Source: Candidatus Bathyarchaeum sp.
GTDB lineage: Archaea > Thermoproteota > Bathyarchaeia > Bathyarchaeales > Bathyarchaeaceae
Reading direction: 5' to 3'
Assembly (NCBI GenBank): GCA_003096235.1
Contig: PIXT01000094.1
Coordinates: 1-7,000, forward strand
DNA: 7,000 nucleotides
Below are positions 1-6,654 of the stretch, piece after piece. Position 1 is the first letter of the stretch. The number at the start of each line of letters is the position of its first letter. The position numbers and the translations under genes were made by a program. A model generated the notes under the pieces. It saw only the letters and a list, made by a program, of their open reading frames with translations, was not told the origin of the DNA and did not search any database.

Positions 1-290
1 ACTCCTTTTGTTTTTTGTTTTTTAAGTTCGCTCTTTAGATCATTTACTGTTGTCTCGAGTTTTTCTCTTGCTAAAACTTCGGCTTTTAGGCACCCTAGCA
101 GATAGCCCATTACTTTTCCAGCATCCCAGAAATCTTCGTCAGAAATGTTTTCTCTAGGTTTTTTCAGGAAATCTAGTGAATCATGTGTGATTATGTCTAC
201 TTCGATTTCTTCTGTTCCTTGTTTTGTTGTTATACGCTGTACTCTGTAGTTTTTGAGTAATTCTAGGTCGTCTAAAGCGTCAAAAGATGA
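1..290 (-). other. C-terminal helical segment, chaperone/trimerisation-like end of the fibre protein
   Basis: From residue 1387 the sequence reads SSFDALDDLELLKNYRV, then a short charged stretch (GTEEIEVDIITHDSLDFLKK), then WDAGKVMGYLLGCLKAEV and a Lys/Glu-rich coiled coil running off the window edge. The plan (dyad-like S/D start, short beta hairpin, long terminal coil) resembles peptidase S74-type intramolecular chaperone ends of phage fibres. The canonical S74 core motif is not obvious, so autocleavage cannot be claimed. Confidence 0.45.
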
Positions 291-3200
291 CAAAGTTTTG
301 TAATATACTGCGTTTGCAACTACTCCACTCCAATATGATCCACCAGCGCCTAACGCATAAGTGTCGGTTGCTGAGGGATTTATGTTATAGCTGATTGAAC
401 CCCAACTTATTTTGCTGTTCAGACCTGAGGGAATTCGATTGATGTTGAAAGTTCCCGAGTTTACATCAGAAGCAGCATGATTGTGGGCATAAGGGTTGGC
501 ATATCCTGTAACATTTCCGTGGAATGTTGCGTTGCCGCCAGTTCTAGAGTAATAATCGTTTGCATACATCGTGTATGCAACTACTCCTTGCCATGAATGA
601 GAGCCTGAACCGAGAGCATAAGTGTTGTCTGCGCTTGGGTTTATTGATGATGGGACGGCTGTCCATGTTACGCCTCCGCCTCCAGCAGGAGCCCAAACAG
701 GTGGGTTACCAGAACCTTGAGCAGTAAGCACATAACCACTAGTACCCTGATTCGGCATGTTACTCAAACCTAGAACATAGGTGCTACCAGCAGTAGTTTT
801 TAGATCATCAAAGTATCCTGTAAGAGCAACAACACCCTGCCAACGAGAACCACCACTACCCAGACCATACATGTTATCTGAACTGGGGTTAAATGATGAC
901 TTAATAGTTCCATCAAAGATTATTGAGGGATAAAGTGTCAAATCTCCTGAAATTGTTGTAATACCATTTGTGAAAACTTTTGTAGCGTTAATCCACTTAA
1001 ATGGATAATTTGATGTTCCTAAACCCAAACCCCCTTCGCTAGGATTTTCTGGAATAAGATAAGCATCTTGATTTGCTCCATTGTCACCAGCAGTTACTGC
1101 AAATTTGTTGTCAGCAGATTCTATTATTAATTTACCAATGTTCAAGTTAGCAGGTGATGAACTACTGGCTTTAGTCAAATACAATGTATCAAAGTATCCT
1201 TCACACATCTCTCCAGCGTCAATCCACGCCAAAGCAGGTGGCTCGCCAGTGTAACCATAACGATATAAGCGTCCGTGGGTGATGTGGTTGAAACAGTCGC
1301 CTTCTGTGGGGTTAGCTGGAAAACTAGTACCTGATGGGATTTCTAGTTCAGAATCAACCAAACTAATTCTTGGACCAGTACCTGGACCTGAGAAACCATG
1401 CCCCATTAGAATTGCGCCACCACCATAACTTTTGCGGGGGTCACTGTTAGTGAATAACCCACCATACGTCATAATATCTTTTTCAACCCAGAACCCATGA
1501 TCTGTCGCTATGAATGGAGCATACTCTGTAGGATGCGATGGAAGTTCAACCATAACTTGATAGAGACTTGTTTTCTGTCCATCAGGATAAGTTCGATTTC
1601 CGGGATCTTCAGGAGTTACATCCTCAAACAATATGTTGCCGTTTCCAGAAGAGTAGTATGTTGGGATCACTGTAACTTCAGGATGTCCAATGACAACTGG
1701 TATCTGAGGCGTGTTATGTACAATATGTGAACTATTCAGTTTTAGAGTTCCGTAGGTGCCATCCATCTTTGATAAGTTCAAAGTGTCATATTCTGGGTTA
1801 GTGTAAAGAGGATTTGTGTGGATAAGAGTTATTGTTGGGGGATCAGTTGGATTGCTTGCACCATGTCCTAGTTCAAGTACTCCGCTAGTGCTTCTGAGGA
1901 TGCCTCCAACTGCAAGGTTTTTTGTCGCTGTTACTCCTTGGTCTAATACTACCATTGGATCGTCGTTGTTGTCGGTAACGGTGACTAGGAATAAGTTTGC
2001 GTTATTACCTGTGTCGTTGTCATTGAACCGTAGGTAGTTGTTTATGGCGTCAAATCCTTTTGGTTTCCATTCATAAACGGTGGCGTTTGCTTCTTGAGTG
2101 TAAGTATTAGCTAAATTGTTTTGCATGGTCAAGTCGTTTGAAGGAACATTAATGGAAGCAATTATGTTGGTTTCAGATGCGTTATCGTCTTTTATTGTCA
2201 CTGTATCGCCTACTTCAAAATCTGTAACAGACTCAATACTCACCACATTTTGACTACTAGATGCATCGCCATCTAATTCGCTTGTAACCCACTTGTAAAT
2301 CGCCTCAACAACGTTGTCCTGAGTTATTTTCGGAACTTGATCACCATGCAATAACGATTGTTTGACAACTTTTAGATTGGTTACTGCAACATCAGTTTCA
2401 ATACCAATATATTCGCTAGTAACAACTAAGCAGTCTACATGAATCTCTAGCGTATCGTCGGCATCTATGTCGGTGGAGCATGCTCCTACGTGAACACGGT
2501 CTATTGTTTGGTCTGTTGTGTCTGTGTGGGTTAGTAGTTCGTCTCCGTTTACCCAAAGTTTAGCTAAATCGTCGCCGTGGACAAACTCTACACAAACCCA
2601 TGTGTCTACTTCTGGAATGTTTGATGTTGAAGTTGAATATGCTGGGCTTCCTGTGTCACGCATCATCTTCCATTTCTTTACTCCGCCATCGTCAACAAGT
2701 TGAACGTATCCCACCGTTGTTGGTCCACTTGTGTTCTCGAAAGAAATTATTGTATAATCTCTGTTGGTTTCTGGAAGCTGATTGAATCTGAAATATCCTC
2801 TACAGTACAGTGGTTGTTGTGCAGCTACATCAAAATAACCCTCAGCATACGCACTGCCGTCTGCGTTAACGTCACATTTACAAGAATAGGTACCATGATG
2901 AGAAACATCACCAACAACAGTAACAGTGCCGCTACTCTCGTCAGTATCATCAAACTCTGAAAGATCACATGTCTCAAAATTTGCAAAAGCACTCTCAGGT
3001 GGTGTTTCACCTCCGCTTTCAGGACCGATGTATGTGTCGGCAACTTCCACGCAGTCGATGTATTCGTTATGTGTCCACCAGTTAGCAGAATTGTATCCTA
3101 TGCTTATACGATCCATAGACTCGGTTACTGTTGACGAGAACGAGATAACCTCCGCGCTGTCAACCCAAAGTTTATGTAAATTACTGGTTGCGTCGTAACG

Positions 3201-4448
3201 GACTTCAAGGCAATACCATGTGTCAACATCCACTGTCTGAGTGTAAGTGTCTGATTCACCCGACTCTGAAAGGAATAGTCTCCACTTGTAGGTGCCTGCG
3301 TCGTTCCAGTATTCTACAGTTACCCTTGTTGCGGAAGCGTTGTAAGCCCGAAACACGATTGAGTAGTTACCTGTGGTAGGCAACACAGATAGTTTCCAAT
3401 ATGCTCTTACATGAATTACGCTGGAGCTGGATGGCAAATACTTGTAGCACCTTTCATTATCGTCATCTCTTAGTATGCTGTATGTTCCACAGTGCGGCAC
3501 CTCAACTATTGTAGGAGAAGGAGTAGACGTACCCGTCCATTGCTCAAAGTTTCCGCTTTCAAAGCCGTCACTAAATGACAAAGAGTCTGTACCAATGTAT
3601 GTGTCCGCGATAACCGCACAATCAACATATACGGTATGTGCAGTTGAGCTGTCAGAGTTCCATATTAAACCACATTCACCATAAGATGTGTTTGAAGTTA
3701 TTGTTTCTGTTGCAAAAATTCTGCTTACACCATCAACCCATAGTTGCTGTTCATTATTTGTGACATCGCGCTTTATTTCTACACAATACCACACACCCGC
3801 TTCGGGAGATGTACCCGTGGACGTATAATTAGAACTATTAGAATTTTCAGTAACAGTCAACAACCACTTCTGTGTTCCTCCATCATTTGTTATCCCAGCA
3901 GAAACAGAATATGACCACCCGCCCCACATCAATCTAATTACCGAGAATGAACCGCCAACAGTGGTAACAAGTTCATTAAATTTGACATATATTCTCATAT
4001 GGGTTATGGCTTGAAAAGGTGACAAATATTGATAAGCTCTCGCAGATTTACTGTCAGTTGAGCAATAGAATTCTCCGTTGTATATTCCCTGATAAGGGTT
4101 GTCGGATTCAACTGTTGCACTGCACAAATAATCTGCGGCGGTATCGGACCATTGACTAAAATCTCCGCTTTCAAAACCATCATTTAAAAATTCAGTAAAA
4201 TACTGAAACAACATACTACGTTGTTTTGAATCCAATTTTGGCGCCAAAACGTTGTGTGCGTATTCGCTCATTGCTTCATAGTTTTTGAGAAACTTTGGTG
4301 GTACCCGCCATTTTGTTTGTTCATATTGTGTTCCACATTGGTCACAAGCTTTGGTTAGATCGTTGTAGGTTTTTCCACAATTTGGACATTGGTAACTCCA
4401 TCTGGGAAAAAGGTCTAAAACTTTTTTTGGTAAATTTTTAATGTTCAA
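1..4448 (-). CDS. Giant modular tail-fibre-like protein with N-terminal zinc ribbon and laminin-G-like repeats (3' end outside window)
   Basis: The minus frame is open from TTG 4448 to the left edge, giving at least 1,482 residues. TTG is chosen because GGGAGGA lies 7 nt upstream; the next in-frame ATG (residue 60) would remove the zinc ribbon. Layout: zinc ribbon, Cys21/24/35/38; helical linker to about 90; three laminin-G/concanavalin-like repeats starting near 91, 295 and 490; a beta module (735-794, VVSIESV...TVYEW); glycine-rich shaft; a fibre-type segment near 1043-1080 (FPANPTEGD...WIDAG); a GYVLTAQGSGNPPVW segment before 1260; NPSxxxxYxLGxG repeats at 1135, 1187, 1270 and 1357; an AHNHAASD...NINRIPSG motif near 1321-1342; a helical, Lys/Glu-rich C-terminus from 1387. 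Such modules are familiar from phage and provirus fibres, where they bind receptors or glycans. There is no signal peptide or membrane anchor, so a virion or injection-device component fits better than a secreted adhesin. The role is inferred; the open frame and repeats are seen directly. Confidence 0.85.
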   Translation of the reverse strand, partial: MNIKNLPKKVLDLFPRWSYQCPNCGKTYNDLTKACDQCGTQYEQTKWRVPPKFLKNYEAMSEYAHNVLAPKLDSKQRSMLFQYFTEFLNDGFESGDFSQWSDTAADYLCSATVESDNPYQGIYNGEFYCSTDSKSARAYQYLSPFQAITHMRIYVKFNELVTTVGGSFSVIRLMWGGWSYSVSAGITNDGGTQKWLLTVTENSNSSNYTSTGTSPEAGVWYCVEIKRDVTNNEQQLWVDGVSRIFATETITSNTSYGECGLIWNSDSSTAHTVYVDCAVIADTYIGTDSLSFSDGFESGNFEQWTGTSTPSPTIVEVPHCGTYSILRDDDNERCYKYLPSSSSVIHVRAYWKLSVLPTTGNYSIVFRAYNASATRVTVEYWNDAGTYKWRLFLSESGESDTYTQTVDVDTWYCLEVRYDATSNLHKLWVDSAEVISFSSTVTESMDRISIGYNSANWWTHNEYIDCVEVADTYIGPESGGETPPESAFANFETCDLSEFDDTDESSGTVTVVGDVSHHGTYSCKCDVNADGSAYAEGYFDVAAQQPLYCRGYFRFNQLPETNRDYTIISFENTSGPTTVGYVQLVDDGGVKKWKMMRDTGSPAYSTSTSNIPEVDTWVCVEFVHGDDLAKLWVNGDELLTHTDTTDQTIDRVHVGACSTDIDADDTLEIHVDCLVVTSEYIGIETDVAVTNLKVVKQSLLHGDQVPKITQDNVVEAIYKWVTSELDGDASSSQNVVSIESVTDFEVGDTVTIKDDNASETNIIASINVPSNDLTMQNNLANTYTQEANATVYEWKPKGFDAINNYLRFNDNDTGNNANLFLVTVTDNNDDPMVVLDQGVTATKNLAVGGILRSTSGVLELGHGASNPTDPPTITLIHTNPLYTNPEYDTLNLSKMDGTYGTLKLNSSHIVHNTPQIPVVIGHPEVTVIPTYYSSGNGNILFEDVTPEDPGNRTYPDGQKTSLYQVMVELPSHPTEYAPFIATDHGFWVEKDIMTYGGLFTNSDPRKSYGGGAILMGHGFSGPGTGPRISLVDSELEIPSGTSFPANPTEGDCFNHITHGRLYRYGYTGEPPALAWIDAGEMCEGYFDTLYLTKASSSSPANLNIGKLIIESADNKFAVTAGDNGANQDAYLIPENPSEGGLGLGTSNYPFKWINATKVFTNGITTISGDLTLYPSIIFDGTIKSSFNPSSDNMYGLGSGGSRWQGVVALTGYFDDLKTTAGSTYVLGLSNMPNQGTSGYVLTAQGSGNPPVWAPAGGGGVTWTAVPSSINPSADNTYALGSGSHSWQGVVAYTMYANDYYSRTGGNATFHGNVTGYANPYAHNHAASDVNSGTFNINRIPSGLNSKISWGSISYNINPSATDTYALGAGGSYWSGVVANAVYYKTLSSFDALDDLELLKNYRVQRITTKQGTEEIEVDIITHDSLDFLKKPRENISDEDFWDAGKVMGYLLGCLKAEVLAREKLETTVNDLKSELKKQKTKG
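291..1046 (-). repeat. NPSxxxxYxLGxG fibre-shaft repeats with intervening fibre modules
   Basis: The motif occurs at residues 1187 (NPSSDNMYGLGSGG), 1270 (NPSADNTYALGSGS) and 1357 (NPSATDTYALGAGG). Each continues into a W-[QS]-GVVA strand. A weaker copy lies at 1135 (NPSEGGLGLGTSN). Spacings are 52, 83 and 87 residues. Between copies lie segments such as GYVLTAQGSGNPPVW and AHNHAASD...NRIPSG. This resembles the repeated 'LGsssyrW' shaft modules of phage and archaeal virus fibres, which usually trimerise. Confidence 0.7.
2403..4178 (-). repeat. Three tandem ~200-residue laminin-G/concanavalin-like modules
   Basis: Three protein-level repeats start at residues 91, 295 and 490 (DNA 4178, 3566 and 2981). 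Each opens with a variant of GFESGDFSQW: GFESGDFSQW, GFESGNFEQW, and the more diverged NFETCDLSEF. Shared later landmarks are a W-[VYC]-C-x-E strand (VWYCVEI, TWYCLEV, TWVCVEF), then a LWV[DN]G or LWVDS strand, and a closing VDCxV or IDCVEV strand leading into ADTYIG or SEYIG. The period of 195-204 residues and all-beta character fit laminin-G/concanavalin-like lectin folds, which often bind glycans. Copies 1 and 2 keep the opening motif better than copy 3. Confidence 0.75.
4335..4388 (-). other. Four-cysteine zinc ribbon at the N-terminus of the fibre-like protein
   Basis: Residues 21-38 of the large protein read CPNC, ten residues, then CDQC. This CxxC-x10-CxxC arrangement is a typical rubredoxin-type zinc-ribbon knuckle pair. 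It follows a short basic helix (NIKNLPKKVLDLFPRW) and precedes KWRVPPKFLKN. It probably binds one zinc ion and may dock the fibre to its base or a partner. That role is inferred only. Confidence 0.7.
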
Positions 4449-4455
4449 TACTTTG

Positions 4456-4462
4456 TCCTCCC
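4456..4462 (-). promoter_or_regulatory. Shine-Dalgarno GGGAGGA deciding the TTG start of the giant gene
   Basis: The minus strand reads GGGAGGA, a strong anti-16S match, ending 7 nt before TTG at 4448. It lies right after the TGA stop (4466-4464) of the upstream small gene, so the downstream gene appears to be reinitiated independently within one transcript. Confidence 0.75.
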
Positions 4463-4463
4463 A

Positions 4464-4655
4464 TCAAAAAACTAGTGGACAAGGCTGCAGGTCTTTTTCT
4501 GTAAATCTACAAACTACTTCAACATGACCATCATCAAAAACGAATGCTTTTGTTTGTAAACCATGTTGCATGTTTGCCTGATTTAACGTCGAAAATTCTC
4601 TGATTGTTTTGGAGCTTGTCAAAGCTGTTCCAATTTTTTTTATGTTTTCTAACAT
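4464..4655 (-). CDS. Small unrecognised protein upstream of the giant fibre-like gene
   Basis: This encodes 63 residues from ATG 4655, or 67 from an in-frame TTG at 4667. I do not recognise the family. The protein starts with an amphipathic, Lys-rich helix (MLENIKKIGTALTSSKTIREF) and ends with beta-type sequence (KAFVFDDGHVEVVCRF) and CPLVF. It has two cysteines and no signal peptide or membrane segment. Neither start has a Shine-Dalgarno, so translation from a very short leader is likely. The TGA stop lies 15 nt from the next gene's TTG and in the same frame, so co-transcription is almost certain. By position it could be an assembly or regulatory partner of the fibre protein, but that is only inference from neighbourhood. 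Confidence 0.6.
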   Translation of the reverse strand: MLENIKKIGTALTSSKTIREFSTLNQANMQHGLQTKAFVFDDGHVEVVCRFTEKDLQPCPLVF

Positions 4656-4686
4656 TTTTGATCGCAATATTGTCAGTTGTGATTAC

Positions 4687-4697
4687 GTAAATAATGA
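4687..4697 (-). promoter_or_regulatory. Candidate TATA box for the small gene and giant gene operon
   Basis: The minus strand reads TTCATTATTTA here, an AT-rich archaeal TATA-like element. Its centre lies about 25 nt upstream of 4667, which would place transcription start close to the TTG/ATG starts and explain the lack of a Shine-Dalgarno. This is sequence-based only; AT-rich DNA makes chance matches common. Confidence 0.3.
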
Positions 4698-4825
4698 AAT
4701 TAGCATAAACGACATGAATAGCATTAACACACTATGAAAACAATAGATGCAATAACACACAAAACGGTGCGTAGCCAACATTCTGTCTGATTGCAAATTT
4801 TTTTAACCAAAAAGTAAATAATCTC

Positions 4826-4842
4826 TGACGGCATATTGACGG
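4826..4842 (+). repeat. TGACGG direct repeat, possible operator
   Basis: TGACGG occurs at 4826-4831 and 4837-4842, 11 bp apart, so both copies face the same side of the helix. The pair lies directly upstream of the candidate TATA box of the PAS gene, a position where archaeal activators often bind. The function is inferred. Confidence 0.25.
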
Positions 4843-4844
4843 TA

Positions 4845-4862
4845 TTGCTTAAATGGTTTAAG
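4845..4862 (+). promoter_or_regulatory. Candidate archaeal promoter for the PAS sensor gene
   Basis: TTGCTTAAATGGTTTAAG holds two overlapping TATA-like cores (CTTAAAT and GTTTAA) 50-65 nt before the gene's first possible start. Transcription would begin near 4875-4885, leaving a leader of roughly 30-50 nt. Evidence is limited to composition and position. Confidence 0.3.
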
Positions 4863-4924
4863 ACTTAATTTGCCTGTGTTAGGTCGCCTCAGAAATTGTT
4901 TGAATTTGGTTGGATAAGCTAAGC

Positions 4925-6190
4925 ATGAAAGTTGCAGAAGAAAAAACGCATTCAGTTAGAGAAGATTACGTACAAAAAATGAGAGACAACTATCTGCTCA
5001 TTATGTTTACTATAATGCATGATTTGGTTGTGAGCATTGATAAAGACGGAAAACTAACTTTTGTAAACGATGCCACAACAAAATTTTTTGGAAAATCAAG
5101 AAAAAAGATTCTAGGAACTCATTTCACCAAATTTTTAGACACCAAAGATGTTAAAAAAGCGGTGTTTACTCTTGAAAAACTCATCGAGAACAAAGATCAT
5201 GTTGAAGGTTTTGTACTTAAAGTCAAGAGCCCAAAAGGTTTGAGAACGGTAGCTTGGAACGGTGTTGCAATTTTTGACGAAAAAGGCAACTATGTAGGCG
5301 CCCAAGCCATTGGAAAAGACCTCACAGACGTCATGCGTGTCGAAGAAGAGCTAGAGCAATCAAAGCATCAATTTCAACGTTTATTTGAGGTCATTGTTGA
5401 CCCAATCGTCATTGTAGACTTGGAAGGAAAAATTTTAGACTTTTCCCAATCTGCCGAAGAGGGGCTTGGATTCACAAGAAGAGAACTTGTTGGAAAACAC
5501 ATCCTAGAAACGAACGTCGTCACTAATGCGACTAAAGAGATTATGGAAAAAAATCTTGAAAAAATAAAAAAAGGGAAATATATAAAACCCCAGATTGTTG
5601 AGGCAGTTACAAAAGATGGAAGAAAACTACTTTACGAAGTGATTCCTGCACGGTTAGAATACAAAGGTAATCCCGCGATTTTGGCAATATTTCGTAACAT
5701 TACCGAAAAAAGAAGAGCCGAAGAGAAACTTCAAGCATCTGAGGAACGTTTTAAGTATTTTCTGGATAACGCTCCTGAAGCGATATGGGTTCAGGACCCT
5801 ATGGGCACATTCATTGATGGAAATAAAAAAGCTGAAGAGATTACCGGATACAAACGTGAAGAATTGATTGGGAAAAATATTTTGGACATAAATTTTGTGC
5901 CATTAAAGTATGTGGCAAAGGTCATAGAAGCGTTCCAGATAAACCAAAGGGGAGAAAGAAGCGGACCCACAGAACTGGAATTAATAAAAAAAGATGGAAG
6001 CCTAGTTCACATTGAAGCCTCAAGCATTCCTGTTGACAGGGACGGAAAAATTGAGATTATCGGAATAGCACGAGACATCAGTAACCGAAAACGAGCAGAG
6101 GTAGCTGTTCAGGAAAGCGAGAATCGGTTTAGAGAACTTGGTGAATTACTTCCAGAAACGTTTTTGGAAACCCTCGGTTCGGCTATTTAA
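4925..6190 (+). CDS. Multi-PAS sensor protein, C-terminally truncated
   Basis: This encodes 421 residues from ATG 4925; TTG 4910 would add five, and neither has a clear Shine-Dalgarno. There are three full PAS domains at about 25-137 (start near LVVSIDKDGKLTFVN, end AIGKDLTDV), 148-261 (IVIVDLEGKILDFS to FRNITEKR) and 274-387 (AIWVQDPMGTFIDGN to ARDISNRKRAE). Each ends in the usual xxDIT/S-x-RK-type linker helix. A fourth starts with RFRELGELLPE near 401 and breaks off after about 15 residues into TLGSAI and a stop. PAS domains bind ligands or cofactors and normally feed a histidine kinase. No HisKA/HATPase output domain is present here. No membrane segment is seen, so it would be a cytoplasmic sensor. 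It is either a kinase-less fragment of a former sensor kinase or an orphan PAS relay. The junction with glycosyltransferase sequence just downstream favours truncation. Confidence 0.8.
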   Translation: MKVAEEKTHSVREDYVQKMRDNYLLIMFTIMHDLVVSIDKDGKLTFVNDATTKFFGKSRKKILGTHFTKFLDTKDVKKAVFTLEKLIENKDHVEGFVLKVKSPKGLRTVAWNGVAIFDEKGNYVGAQAIGKDLTDVMRVEEELEQSKHQFQRLFEVIVDPIVIVDLEGKILDFSQSAEEGLGFTRRELVGKHILETNVVTNATKEIMEKNLEKIKKGKYIKPQIVEAVTKDGRKLLYEVIPARLEYKGNPAILAIFRNITEKRRAEEKLQASEERFKYFLDNAPEAIWVQDPMGTFIDGNKKAEEITGYKREELIGKNILDINFVPLKYVAKVIEAFQINQRGERSGPTELELIKKDGSLVHIEASSIPVDRDGKIEIIGIARDISNRKRAEVAVQESENRFRELGELLPETFLETLGSAI

Positions 6191-6654
6191 GAAATTTGAC
6201 ATTCCAATACGTGATACTCTAAATGATTTTTGTACCGTTTGTTTCAATTGTTTCTCTTTTTGTTATTGGGTTTGCGGTGTTGGACGGGTACGGCATGCAG
6301 GCGCTCATTGTAATGTTAGTGTTCATGCTTATTCAAGCAACTTACAGTTTCTTAGCCGTTCAGATGGACGAAGAAGACATAAAACTCGTGGTTTACGCAC
6401 CGCTATTCGTGGTAGGCTACAAAGAAATCAGGAACTTCATAAAAATAAAAAGCCTTTTTGATGTAATTCTCAAGCGAGAGTCAAAATGGGGTTCACTGCA
6501 AAGGTTGGAACAACAAAAAGGACAACTTAAGACCATTCTGAAGAGTCTTATTTTGTATGATCTGCTGAATTATCTTGCGTTGGCTCTATGTTCTGTTGCG
6601 GTTTTTTGCGAAAGAAACGTGTTTCTAAAAGGTAAAGGAGCGTTAAATAGATGA
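6171..6654 (+). pseudogene. C-terminal remnant of a family 2 glycosyltransferase (membrane part), frameshifted
   Basis: One frame reads RLFKKFDIPIRDTLN up to about 6222. The sequence then continues in another frame from 6223 as MIFVPFVSIVSLFVIGFAVL. This holds two hydrophobic segments (6223-6290 and about 6300-6360), a short third (LVVYAPLFVVGY), then KEIRNFIKIKSLFDVILKR and KWGSLQRLE. That topology and ending match the C-terminus of processive, membrane-bound GT2 enzymes (BcsA/PgaC-like), which polymerise or transfer sugars at the cytoplasmic face. The catalytic GT-A domain with its DxD motif, and any clear QxxRW motif, are absent. A TAA directly precedes ATG 6223 and there is no Shine-Dalgarno, so a true start there is unlikely. 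The last ~35 residues run antisense through the archaeosortase gene and may be post-frameshift or read-through sequence. The family call rests on pattern memory. Confidence 0.6.

Larger units (their letters stand above)
4668..4909. other. Divergent intergenic region between fibre operon and PAS gene
   Basis: No convincing gene is seen in these 242 bases. The region is AT-rich and separates divergently transcribed genes, so it must hold two promoters. It contains a minus-strand TATA-like element near 4687-4697, plus-strand TATA-like elements near 4845-4862, a direct repeat of TGACGG (4826-4831 and 4837-4842), and two related AACACAC-containing stretches between about 4725 and 4760. No tRNA, att-like long repeat or strong hairpin was recognised. 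Confidence 0.6.

Noticed and set aside
5..24. T-rich run as an archaeal terminator
   Set aside because: On the minus strand these bases are Lys and Gln codons in the coiled-coil end of the giant protein, which is still open at the window edge; on the plus strand there is no gene to end.
2825..3043. 72-residue minus-strand reading frame rich in Leu and Val, looking like a membrane protein
   Set aside because: It lies entirely inside the giant gene in another frame; the giant gene's frame shows clear repeat structure across the same bases.
1497..3684. Several plus-strand reading frames of 61-90 residues
   Set aside because: All are antisense to the giant gene, have no Shine-Dalgarno or recognisable domain, and overlap one another.
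4438..4464. ATG at 4464 overlapping the small gene's stop (TGATG)
   Set aside because: It opens only eight codons before TAA and is out of frame with the giant gene; the TTG at 4448 behind GGGAGGA is the better start.
6140..6168. QKRFW read as the QxxRW motif of a processive glycosyltransferase
   Set aside because: The required Arg is Phe, and the same bases read well as the start of a PAS domain in the sensor frame, so this is probably chance.
6138..6461. 107-residue plus-strand frame as a gene of its own
   Set aside because: Only its segment up to about 6222 looks coding (GT remnant); the rest is basic, Cys-rich shadow sequence of the frame starting at 6223.
6223..6654. A stand-alone 143-residue membrane protein
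   Set aside because: No Shine-Dalgarno, a stop codon immediately before the ATG, and sequence like the tail of a much larger GT2 enzyme argue for a fragment.
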